Assembly (NCBI GenBank): GCA_022452285.1
Contig: JAKUNG010000003.1
Coordinates: 193,969 to 257,968 of the forward strand
Source: Terriglobia bacterium
GTDB lineage: Bacteria > Acidobacteriota > Terriglobia > Versatilivoradales > Versatilivoraceae
DNA: 64,000 nucleotides
Direction: 5' to 3'
This document shows, piece after piece, positions 54,995 to 63,067 of the stretch (positions within the stretch are counted from its first letter, which is position 1; the number at the start of each line of letters is the position of its first letter). The notes under the pieces are model-generated. The model was not told the origin of the DNA. It was given only the letters and a program-made list of their open reading frames with translations, and ran no database searches. The translations under genes were made by a program, and so were the position numbers.

Positions 54995-56476
54995 ATGCGT
55001 ATTGGCATTATAGGTTTTCTTCACGAATCTAACACCTTCGTCAACACAAAAACAACTCTTAAAGATTTTGAGGCGAGTCATCTTCATTTTGATGATGAGA
55101 TTCTAAAAGAATGGGAGGGTACTCATCATGAAATAGGTGGATTTTTGGAAGGTGCGGTGCGATATAACTTTGAACCAGTACCAATTATTGTTGCCATTGC
55201 CATGCCCTCAGGACCGTTAACAACTGAAACTTTTGAATGGATTTGGAACAAGATTGAAGAAGGTCTGAAAGAGGTTGGTGATTTGGATGGAATTCTTCTT
55301 GCTCTCCATGGTGCTACGGTTGCAATTGGTAACCTAGATGCCGATGGGGAAATAGTTTCACGTTTGCGATCATGTGTTGGGTCTGAAATTCCTATCATAA
55401 TGACACTAGATCTCCATGCCAACATTTCCGATCGTATGGTTAAGGGTGTTACCGCTACCATTTTATATAGAACGACACCCCATGTGGATCAATTGGAACG
55501 TGGTATAGAAGCTGCCGAGATAATTGTTCGCACCATAAAGAAAGAAATCGAACCAGTTCAATCCTTTGAGAGATTGCCGATGCTGATGAATGTTATAAAA
55601 CATGATACCTCAGAGGAACCAGCTAGCATTTTGCTTCACCAGCTTGAACAGGTACTGCAGCGTCCAAAAATTTTGTCAGCTAGTATAGGGTATGGTTTTG
55701 CTCATGCTGATGTTCAGGAAATGGGAACTTCAGTCGTTGTTATTGCTGATAAAAATTATGAATTTGCTGACGAGGGAGTCTGCTGGTTGTCAGAAAAGAT
55801 ATGGAAAATGCGCAGCCAATTTACGGGTGACATCCTTACTCCTGGCGAATCTATCAGAAAAGCTATGACCCTTGATGGTCAGCCAATTGTAGTTAGTGAT
55901 GTGGGAGATAATGTAGGCGGTGGGGCGCCTGGAAATTCAACAGTCCTCTTGCAAGAAATGTTGAGTCAGGGTGTAACTAATAGTTTGATTGTCATATGGG
56001 ACCCGAAAGGAGTACAGGAATGTATATCAAAAGGCATTGGTTCTGAGGTTATTTTACAAGTGGGTTTGAATAGTGGCAGTCTACCAGTTGCCATTACTGG
56101 GAAAGTCCGAACAATATCAGATGGAAAATTTTTTGAACCTGAACCGAGGCATGGTGGACGGAGTCAGAACAACCAAGGATTGACTGTCGTTGTGGAGACA
56201 TTACAAAAAAATACGATTGTTCTGACAACCTTACGCATGGCTCCGTTGAGTCTTCATCAAATCCTTAGTTTAGGTATTAATCCAAAAGCAAAAAAGATCA
56301 TTATTGTTAAGGCTGTTGTAGCTTCACGTGCAGCCTATGAAGATGTAGCGTCTAAATTTATTTTGTCGGGGACACCAGGAGCCACTAGTGTTAATTTTAC
56401 CTTGCTGAGTTATAAGCATCGGAAAAAGCCTTTATTCCCTTGGGAGTTATCCGCTGAATACAGGAGTGGTAACTAA
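54995..56476 (+). CDS. M81 family metallopeptidase (MlrC type), second copy
   Basis: Start at ATG 54995 (in-frame TTG at 54986 is rejected). Motifs match the paralogue at 28500: IGIIGFLHESNTFVN near 4-18, MTLDLHANISDRMVKGVT near 134-151 supplying metal ligands DxH, and TTPHVDQLERGIEAAE near 158-175 for the third ligand. The C-terminal domain has SDVGDNVGGGAPGNSTVLLQEML near 303. A conserved region differs from the 28500 copy throughout, so it is an old duplication, not a recent one. It is followed after 57 bases by the GH109-like gene, suggesting a common cluster with sugar or peptide degradation. Confidence 0.9.
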   Translation: MRIGIIGFLHESNTFVNTKTTLKDFEASHLHFDDEILKEWEGTHHEIGGFLEGAVRYNFEPVPIIVAIAMPSGPLTTETFEWIWNKIEEGLKEVGDLDGILLALHGATVAIGNLDADGEIVSRLRSCVGSEIPIIMTLDLHANISDRMVKGVTATILYRTTPHVDQLERGIEAAEIIVRTIKKEIEPVQSFERLPMLMNVIKHDTSEEPASILLHQLEQVLQRPKILSASIGYGFAHADVQEMGTSVVVIADKNYEFADEGVCWLSEKIWKMRSQFTGDILTPGESIRKAMTLDGQPIVVSDVGDNVGGGAPGNSTVLLQEMLSQGVTNSLIVIWDPKGVQECISKGIGSEVILQVGLNSGSLPVAITGKVRTISDGKFFEPEPRHGGRSQNNQGLTVVVETLQKNTIVLTTLRMAPLSLHQILSLGINPKAKKIIIVKAVVASRAAYEDVASKFILSGTPGATSVNFTLLSYKHRKKPLFPWELSAEYRSGN

Positions 56477-56533
56477 AAAAGAAATATGGTATTTGAGTTC
56501 AAACTTAAATAAATAATTGGAGACTTGACTGAC

Positions 56534-57859
56534 ATGTATATCTATAAGGATAACAATTTAATTAATCGTAGGAAGTTTTTAAGATCCAGTGCAATGACTG
56601 GAGTAGGATTTGTAACGGGAACAGTGGCTTCTGCTAATAAAAAGTCAATTAACCAGGTTCGTATTGGTTTTGTTGGAGTTGGGGGTATGGGTAAAAGTCA
56701 TGTCAGAAATTTAGTACGTATTAAGGGGGCATTAGTCACAGCTATTTGCGACATCGATCAAAATGCAGCCGAAGAGGCTAGCTCTATTATCCAGAATGCT
56801 GGCCAGCCCTCTCCAAAGCTTTATACTCAGGGAGAATATGATTTCAAGCGGCTCTGTTCAAATGAGGAGTTAGATTTGGTTTATACTGCTACCCCTTGGA
56901 AATGGCATGTTCCAGTTTGTGTTGAAGCTATGAAAAACAGTAAACATGCAGCTACTGAAGTGCCAGCTGCCGTGACTTTGGAAGAATGTTGGCAACTGGT
57001 AGAAACTGCTGAAAAAACTGGAAAACAATGTGTAATGATGGAAAATTGTTGCTATGACAGAACTGAACTGATGATTTTAAGGATGGTTCGAAAAGGGATT
57101 TTAGGTGAACTTCTTCAAGCAGAATGCGGATACAGACATGACTTACGGGAAATTAAATTTAGTGACCATTCAGAAGGACTATGGCGCCTTGCTCATTCCG
57201 AGAAACGCAATGGTGATTTGTATCCAACCCATGGTCTTGGACCCATTGCTCAATGTATGAACATTAATCGAGGCAATCAGTTTAGTCGGTTAATTTCGAT
57301 GAGTACCCAGTCAAGAGGATTGAATCTTTATGCTGCAAATCAATTTGGCGTGGATGATCCTCGAGCAAAACGACAATACCTTTTAGGTGATGTTGTCACT
57401 ACACTGATACAAACTATAAAAGGCCAAACTATTGTTGTAAAACATGACACTAATTCTCCAAGACCCTATAGTCGGGATATAGCTATACAGGGGACAAAAG
57501 GTGTTGTACGGAAATATCCTGAAGAAAAGATTCATATTGAGGGTAGGGTTCGTGGACATGAATGGGAAGATCTTGCTCAGTACCGATCAGAGTTTGAACA
57601 CCCTCTATGGAAAGGAATGGAACAAATGTCGAAAGGGGCTGGCCATGGAGGTATGGATTTTATAGAGGATTACCGTCTGATTCACTGCTTACTTAATGGA
57701 GAAGCAATGGACATGGATGTTTACGATGCTGCTTCTTGGAGTGCAGTTTCCCAGCTGAGTGAAGAATCAATTGCAAAGGGGAATCAACCAGTTGACTTCC
57801 CTGATTTTACACGAGGTGCTTGGAAGAATAGAAAGCCTTTGGGGATTATTTCTGTTTGA
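56534..57859 (+). CDS. Tat-exported Gfo/Idh/MocA-fold protein, GH109-like
   Basis: GGAG at 56519-56522 favours the ATG at 56534 over an in-frame TTG at 56525. The Tat signal is INRRKFLRSSAMTGVGFVTG. The NAD-binding Rossmann motif VGFVGVGGMGKSHVRN follows (near 45-60, GVGGMG), and EVPAAVTLEECW near 140 corresponds to the EKP region. The GH109 signatures ENCCYDR near 170 and YPTHGLGPIAQCMNINRG near 230 match family 109 (alpha-N-acetylgalactosaminidase type, NAD-dependent). That is the best fit, but family 109 also contains uncharacterised members. It lies 57 bases after the M81 gene. Role in release of amino sugars from glycans or peptidoglycan is an inference. Confidence 0.83.
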   Translation: MYIYKDNNLINRRKFLRSSAMTGVGFVTGTVASANKKSINQVRIGFVGVGGMGKSHVRNLVRIKGALVTAICDIDQNAAEEASSIIQNAGQPSPKLYTQGEYDFKRLCSNEELDLVYTATPWKWHVPVCVEAMKNSKHAATEVPAAVTLEECWQLVETAEKTGKQCVMMENCCYDRTELMILRMVRKGILGELLQAECGYRHDLREIKFSDHSEGLWRLAHSEKRNGDLYPTHGLGPIAQCMNINRGNQFSRLISMSTQSRGLNLYAANQFGVDDPRAKRQYLLGDVVTTLIQTIKGQTIVVKHDTNSPRPYSRDIAIQGTKGVVRKYPEEKIHIEGRVRGHEWEDLAQYRSEFEHPLWKGMEQMSKGAGHGGMDFIEDYRLIHCLLNGEAMDMDVYDAASWSAVSQLSEESIAKGNQPVDFPDFTRGAWKNRKPLGIISV

Positions 57860-57959
57860 GCCAATATTAAAATTACTGACAAACATTTCAGTCTAATAAC
57901 TATCAACCACTTAATTAAGATCCAGAAAAATCGTCTGTTCTTTGATACTCCGATTTTGT

Positions 57960-58727
57960 CTAGGATTTAGATAAATTTTCTAGTTGGTTTAAGGATTCTT
58001 GGTACGAAGGTTGATTTCCAGCTTCAATGTCTGTCTGCCGAATCCGATGGAACTGGCTTAGAGTATCGTTAGCTTTGGCGAGCATTGAGATGCGTGAAAC
58101 ATATTGCTCTAACCCTTTACCAGGCAGTGCCCACAGGGCAACTTCATCTGAAAGTGATTTTAGATAGGCACGAGCCCCACAGCACCCAAGACTAAGTGCA
58201 GCCTGTTTAGAATTAATTGCTTGAGGAATAATTGAACAAGCAGGCCTTCCCAGTGCAGGAGGGGTTGAAGGATCCACTTGCTGAACTGCTTCGGTTATGA
58301 TGAGACTTTGTTGTGACTGAGCAAATAACAAAACTACATCTGGGTTTAGTGGAGTTGATTCAAGGGGAGCATACAAGACGTAATTAACCTCATGTTCTAT
58401 CTTTGCAATAGTTGGGAGATCCTCTGGACGAACATATTCCAAATCATTTAGGACATTAAGAACAGTTTCAAGTTCAGGCTGATAATTAGAGGAAGGCTCT
58501 GCCATGTTGTGGGTATATATACCGATTGAACAAAGTTCATGGTCTTTTGTTGAGGTTGCAAAAGGTCCATGAACTGCTTTTTCCCAAAATGAACAACCTG
58601 CTGGAACAATGCCATCGTACATTGGAATGCCTTCTGGAACGCTATCTGTTAGACAAATGGAAATGGGTGGCATGGTTAAATTTAAAGAGCTTTGTAGTTT
58701 TTGGGAAAGATCAGAATAAGAAGACAT
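57960..58727 (-). CDS. DUF169 domain protein
   Basis: A 255-residue cytoplasmic protein. AAGGAAAA precedes the ATG. The family signature GRPACSIIPQAINSKQAALSLGCCGAR is near residues 158-184 (only part quoted: GCCGARAYL), with SFWEKAVHGPF near 46 and CSIGIYTHNMAE near 66. Cysteines at 45, 66, 162 and 179-180 might bind a metal or Fe-S cluster. DUF169 occurs in many bacteria and archaea, often near reductases or Fe-S enzymes, but its function is unknown. It converges with the GH109-like gene and is followed, on the same strand but with a separate promoter likely, by no closely linked gene. Confidence 0.85.
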   Translation of the reverse strand: MSSYSDLSQKLQSSLNLTMPPISICLTDSVPEGIPMYDGIVPAGCSFWEKAVHGPFATSTKDHELCSIGIYTHNMAEPSSNYQPELETVLNVLNDLEYVRPEDLPTIAKIEHEVNYVLYAPLESTPLNPDVVLLFAQSQQSLIITEAVQQVDPSTPPALGRPACSIIPQAINSKQAALSLGCCGARAYLKSLSDEVALWALPGKGLEQYVSRISMLAKANDTLSQFHRIRQTDIEAGNQPSYQESLNQLENLSKS

Positions 58728-58795
58728 TAGTTTTTTTTCCTTTTGACAAGATATTTTGAATATAAGAACTGAATAGATGGCTGAAAATAATAACC

Positions 58796-61081
58796 TTAGA
58801 AGAAGCGAAATGTATAACTTAATTTAACTCCTCTACCAATTTCAGGTGCTAGGGTCTTTATAAAGGATAGATGGTTTCGATAAAGTTTGTCCCTAATATT
58901 AAAAACATTAACTGTGAACTGATGCAGTCCACTTCCAGTAGGAATTAAATAGGAGCTATTTAAATTGACAACTGCATAACCAGCAGTTGGCGTTTCTAGA
59001 TCGAAGACCCTGTTTTGGCGATCAGCAAGTTCTAATTCAGGCCGAAAACTAAACCTGTTTTGAAAATATTCGAATCCAATTTTTCCTCGCAATGGGGGAA
59101 TACGGGGTAGAGGTTTATTGAATTCTGTTTCTTCAGCGTGGACAAAGTCCATTCCAAGATTGAGGTTCAAGTATTCTCTTAAGAAAAAAACAAGACTAGC
59201 TTCTCCTCCCTTAAAGACACTATCTCTTTGAATGAAGTTAAGTACAGGGAATCCATTTTTTGTGTTGTCCGTGACAAAAGGGAAAATAAAGTTCTTAAAG
59301 TTGTAGGTGAAGACACTGAGTGAGGATTTAGCATATTTCCCTTGGTGTCTCAAAGAAAAATCAACGCTGTTATTGGTTTCAGCTTGAAGGTTTGGGTTGC
59401 CAATTTCAAAAAGTAGAGATCCTGAATGTGAACCATGACTATAAAGTTCCTCTATTGCTGGAGGGCGAAGGGAACGTGCGAGATTCAGATTTGCCTGTAG
59501 ATTGTCCCGCAGATCAACGGTCACTCCCATTGCAGCTGATCCTCCAGTGAAACGTCGAGTAATATTATCTGGAGTTTGTAGATTTTGGTTTTCATGGAAA
59601 TCAAAGCTTGGGGAATAGCTAGGTCGATAGTGGGTATTCTCTAAACGACCTCCGAACTCTAGAATAATTTGTTCAAAAGTTAGTTCTTCGAGAAAAAATA
59701 GGGAAAAATCTCGTTGATAGGTTGGGGGATTGAGGGCTTCTATTCCAGTAGATGAGAAATCCCTAAGTATTCCAGATAACCCAAAACGTCCGGTCAGGTG
59801 ATTTTTTTTTCTTTGTTTAATGATTCCCTTATAAACGAAATGTTTATTGTTGAGCTGTGTATTGATTGTTCCCATGTTCTCCACATCATGATCTTTATCC
59901 CAGTGACGTTCTTTGGTTGAGTTCGTACTATAGTTGAGGTTAATCGTGAAATTTTCGATCATTGAATGGTTTGTTGGAAGGATTCCCCACTTTACTTGGA
60001 GAGTATTCTGGTCCTCAGTTAGAAAACTAACGGCTTCTCCATCGTCGTGGTCATCGTCATGGTCATGATCATGAAAGGGAAGACCAAACTTGCTACGGTT
60101 TTTACGAAACGTGACACTAAAAAATGAGTTGTCTCTAAATCGGCCAAAACCTCCGTATCCACTTATTGGTTCAGAAAAGGTGCCTTCAATTTTGCCGTCG
60201 GGTGTAGTGTAATCACTTGTTCTAAGGCCATTTCCTCCACCAAAAACTGTCCAGTTGCCGGTACTATATTCCAACCCGGCTGCTGTACCAGCAAGATTAT
60301 TTGTTGTGCCGGCTGAACCTTGTAAATATCCTCGTGAACCCTTGGGGTGTAACCCGAAGGTTTCATGTCCTGTAACTCCATTGACTACGCCTCCAATTGC
60401 ATTAGAACCATACAAAAGTGTTGCTGGTCCTTTAATTATTTCTAAACTTTCTAATTCTAAAGGATTGAATGGTTCACTGTGGTGGTTTGAACTTCCTCCA
60501 ATTGAAGCTGTTTGAAGTCCATCAGTAGTAATCATCACTCTATTACCACTAAGACCACGGATCGTCGGTCGGGAAGGTCCAGGACCATTACTTTGGGAAG
60601 TTATTCCCGTGCCCGGCTGATGTCCAATACTTTCTCCAAGTCCGGATGCAATATTTTGAGCCCGTGACATAGCAAGTTGATCTATTACCTGGACAGATTG
60701 GGTTGAATTAGACCCTAGAATGAGTTGTCTTTTAGAGGTAACTGTAATTTCTGATTTTTCAGTGATGTCAAGAAGTAGTTCTAAATCAGAAATAGTTTGT
60801 AAGTTGGAATTGATTTTCAGGGGAGGAGTTTTATAGATGTTTTCCAGCTCCCCTATCAAATGATAAGAACCGCTTGGAACATTCTTAAAATAAAAAAAAC
60901 CTTCGGGGTCAGTGACTGCACTTCGATTTAACTCTACAATAGTTACTACTGCACCATTTATTGGTGTTCTACCTTGTTTTAAAAACACCCTTCCCTGAAT
61001 ACTTCCAGAGTCAGAATTGGAGCCATGCAGGTAGGGGCTCCATAGAAGTGAGATAAATAATAAACATAATTTGATAAACAA
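58796..61081 (-). CDS. TonB-dependent receptor with His/Asp metal-binding loop
   Basis: Starts at TTG 61081, supported by AGGAG 9 bases upstream. Residues 1-20 are a signal. An N-terminal carboxypeptidase-regulatory-like domain (residues ~25-110, VFLKQGRTPINGAVVTIVE) precedes the plug (residues ~125-240, RPTIRGLSGNRVMITTDG, LEIIKGPATLLYGSNAIGGVVN) and the barrel. Residues ~336-349 contain HDHDHDDDHDDGE, like the His/Asp loop of the zinc receptor ZnuD. It ends with a C-terminal phenylalanine (SYTFRFF). Zinc or another divalent metal is the likely cargo, but metal identity is inferred. A 94-residue secreted Cys/His protein gene lies 102 bases upstream on the same strand. Confidence 0.88.
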   Translation of the reverse strand: MFIKLCLLFISLLWSPYLHGSNSDSGSIQGRVFLKQGRTPINGAVVTIVELNRSAVTDPEGFFYFKNVPSGSYHLIGELENIYKTPPLKINSNLQTISDLELLLDITEKSEITVTSKRQLILGSNSTQSVQVIDQLAMSRAQNIASGLGESIGHQPGTGITSQSNGPGPSRPTIRGLSGNRVMITTDGLQTASIGGSSNHHSEPFNPLELESLEIIKGPATLLYGSNAIGGVVNGVTGHETFGLHPKGSRGYLQGSAGTTNNLAGTAAGLEYSTGNWTVFGGGNGLRTSDYTTPDGKIEGTFSEPISGYGGFGRFRDNSFFSVTFRKNRSKFGLPFHDHDHDDDHDDGEAVSFLTEDQNTLQVKWGILPTNHSMIENFTINLNYSTNSTKERHWDKDHDVENMGTINTQLNNKHFVYKGIIKQRKKNHLTGRFGLSGILRDFSSTGIEALNPPTYQRDFSLFFLEELTFEQIILEFGGRLENTHYRPSYSPSFDFHENQNLQTPDNITRRFTGGSAAMGVTVDLRDNLQANLNLARSLRPPAIEELYSHGSHSGSLLFEIGNPNLQAETNNSVDFSLRHQGKYAKSSLSVFTYNFKNFIFPFVTDNTKNGFPVLNFIQRDSVFKGGEASLVFFLREYLNLNLGMDFVHAEETEFNKPLPRIPPLRGKIGFEYFQNRFSFRPELELADRQNRVFDLETPTAGYAVVNLNSSYLIPTGSGLHQFTVNVFNIRDKLYRNHLSFIKTLAPEIGRGVKLSYTFRFF

Positions 61082-61183
61082 GATGACGCACTCCTCTTTC
61101 TAGTGTGGAAATCAGAAGTTCAAGTACCTTAATTAGAGAACAGGAAACAAACTGTTCAGAAGTTGGTTCGTATTAAACAATAA

Positions 61184-61468
61184 TTAGGTGGTAGTCGAAG
61201 GAGGGCCTCTTCCGTAAAAAAGTCTGTTGCTGACTTGTTCTGCACTTATAGATGTGAAGTTGAAACTGTCATTGTGCGAGGAAAGGTGAGTGGTGGACGT
61301 TTGGATTTCAACGGTGGAATCCAAATTGCCAAGCAGACATAAATAACAAACACTCTCTTCGGTATCTTCAAAAATTCTTTCACAGTGGATTTGAGTCCAA
61401 GAGATTTGCAAAAGAGCTGTTAAGAGAACTAAAAAAAGAACTTTTCGGGGTGTATTATTTCTTAACAT
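61184..61468 (-). CDS. Small secreted Cys/His protein next to the metal receptor
   Basis: A 94-residue protein. A Sec-type N-terminus is seen in residues 1-27 (RKVLFLVLLTALLQISW). Mature residues include H28, C29, C41 and C44 (CYLCLLG) and H61, H65, ending with RGPPSTTT. The CxxC/His layout and a terminal RxPP tail resemble small periplasmic metal proteins such as DUF2946 or CzcI-type, but I cannot assign it to either. It lies 102 bases upstream of the TonB receptor gene on the same strand and shares its upstream palindromes. A metal-binding or sensing function in periplasm is an inference. Confidence 0.65.
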   Translation of the reverse strand: MLRNNTPRKVLFLVLLTALLQISWTQIHCERIFEDTEESVCYLCLLGNLDSTVEIQTSTTHLSSHNDSFNFTSISAEQVSNRLFYGRGPPSTTT

Positions 61469-61482
61469 AGTTATTTAGTCAT

Positions 61483-61523
61483 TGAAACTAAGTTTCAGAT
61501 CTTATGCTAACAGCCTAACATAA
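61483..61523 (-). promoter_or_regulatory. Paired palindromes upstream of the small Cys/His gene
   Basis: TGAAACT-A-AGTTTCA (61483-61497) is a perfect 15-base palindrome, 15 bases before the start codon. A second, imperfect 22-base palindrome (TTATGCTAAC...CTAACATAA, 61502-61523; 7 of 10 arm positions match) lies next to it. Their place upstream of a metal-uptake pair suggests an operator for a Fur/Zur-type regulator, but neither matches a canonical Zur box. Confidence 0.4.
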
Positions 61524-61604
61524 TAGCTAGCTGTAGTTAAGAATGTAGCTTTTATTTCTACTGCATTTAATAGCATCATCTTTTCTACTATACCAGGTAA
61601 GGAT

Positions 61605-61637
61605 GGGGAACTACTAGTCGGTAGCAAGCAGTTCCCC
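61605..61637. other. 8-bp GC-rich inverted repeat
   Basis: GGGGAACT (61605-61612) and AGTTCCCC (61630-61637) are exact complements, with inner CT/AG pairs after an A-C mismatch. It lies between the Nramp-like gene end and the small Cys/His gene. No T-run follows. It may be an mRNA-end hairpin after the Nramp-like gene. Confidence 0.4.
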
Positions 61638-61738
61638 TAGAGAAAGAAGACAACCAGATGCAGTGATGTATTTGATTCATCTGAGTAACTAATAGTTGCC
61701 TCGAACCCTCTTTTCGAGATTACAAGCCTAAAGGCTTA

Positions 61739-62998
61739 TTAAACTGTAATCTTTTCATAAATAATAAGGGCTGTTCTCAAAGCGACCAAACAGGCAACTA
61801 AAAACCCTATAAAACAGGTTATTAAGATTTTTTGGGGGACTTTACGATCTCCAGTTAACTCTGGACGTGTCCCTAAGTAGATTAAGGCGAATCCTAAGGC
61901 TGGCAGTCCTAGTACAGTTAAGGCCTGTGCCAGTAATATTACCGGTAGGGCTTCTTTACTACCAAACAAGGATATAATCGCTATGGTCATTCCAATAAAG
62001 AGAACTAGAATAGTTAGATTTTTTGTCCAATTGGAATCAACTCGAGAACCTTTTCCTAAGCTGTCAGAAAGAATGGTTCCTCCTATTACCGCATTAACCA
62101 GAAAAGAACTTAGGGCGCCTGCTATAATTCCAAGAGAAAATATTACTTTAGCTCCTTTTCCAAATAGAGGCTCAAGTTGACTTGCTATATCCTCGATGCT
62201 GTTTAGTACCACCGGGTCTTGCCGTCCATGGAATAGAATAACTGCTGTGATGAGAATGATTCCAGTTACCATGCTAAGAACAGATATACCAAATACTGAA
62301 TCAGTGATCCCCTGACGCCAATTAGCAAAAGTCCAACCCTTTTCCCTAACCAAATATGCTTGATAAAAGGCTCCTGCGATAGAAAAAGTTGTTCCTATCA
62401 TTGCCATGAGAGGAATTAGATCTATTTTAACGGGGTCAGCTGCTGGTATATAGTCCCTTGGTTGTAGAACTACAATGAAAAAATTAACAAAGAAAGCTAA
62501 AATCATCACTAATACGAGTGTTTTCATTGCTCTTTCTATCCAGGAGTAAAGCTGTGTCGTCAGGTAGAGGCATATAGTTACAAAACCATTAATCAATAAA
62601 AGAAACAAAATTTTTGAGTGCGAATCAGCTACCAGTAAATTGAGCTGATTACGACCAAATAAAAGCTCAACTGCTGCAATCATGGCAACATTATTACTTG
62701 ATTGGTAGAGTGCTATTACCAAGAAAAGTACCAAGCCTATGAAAACGGAATAACCGCGGCCAAGGTAGTGGGCTAACTCTTCACACAAACCATTTTTGTG
62801 AACCATGCCTAAATGGGTCGAAAGAGCTACCATAGCAATCATCAAGATGGAAGATAGGATTAGGAAAAATAGTCCAGAATAACCAAGTTGTGCTCCCACT
62901 TTTGAGCTTGTCAAAATACTCCCTGGTCCCAAAACTACTGCGGCAACAATGAGTGCAGGACCGACTGCTCGCAAATGTAATAGAAGTTTTTGAATCAT
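61739..62998 (-). CDS. Nramp-related membrane transporter with altered metal-site motifs
   Basis: A 419-residue protein with about eleven hydrophobic spans. It has the overall Nramp layout (GPALIVAAVVLGPGSILTSSK near 13-33, AQLGYSGLFFLIL, and TM6 MIGTTFSIAGAFYQAYLVREKG near 200-221). However, the DPGN metal-binding motif of TM1 is GPGS (residues 24-27), and the MPH motif of TM6 is not present. Canonical Nramp proteins use these to bind Mn2+, Fe2+ or other divalent metals, so a different cargo is likely. Homologues with GPGS are, in my knowledge, seen in other environmental bacteria, but function is unknown. It lies 270 bases upstream of the receptor pair on the same strand. Confidence 0.8.
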   Translation of the reverse strand: MIQKLLLHLRAVGPALIVAAVVLGPGSILTSSKVGAQLGYSGLFFLILSSILMIAMVALSTHLGMVHKNGLCEELAHYLGRGYSVFIGLVLFLVIALYQSSNNVAMIAAVELLFGRNQLNLLVADSHSKILFLLLINGFVTICLYLTTQLYSWIERAMKTLVLVMILAFFVNFFIVVLQPRDYIPAADPVKIDLIPLMAMIGTTFSIAGAFYQAYLVREKGWTFANWRQGITDSVFGISVLSMVTGIILITAVILFHGRQDPVVLNSIEDIASQLEPLFGKGAKVIFSLGIIAGALSSFLVNAVIGGTILSDSLGKGSRVDSNWTKNLTILVLFIGMTIAIISLFGSKEALPVILLAQALTVLGLPALGFALIYLGTRPELTGDRKVPQKILITCFIGFLVACLVALRTALIIYEKITV

Positions 62999-63067
62999 TG
63001 ATTTGAAACTGTCTTTTTCCCCACGAGGATCATTTCTGAGGGTTTTTAAAATTTCTGTTTTTAAAAA

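Noticed and set aside
61605..61637. Resemblance of GGGGAACTAC...GTTCCCC to the 5' part of the yybP-ykoY manganese riboswitch
   Set aside because: The rest of the riboswitch consensus is absent and no gene in the proper orientation lies downstream; the structure is a simple hairpin.
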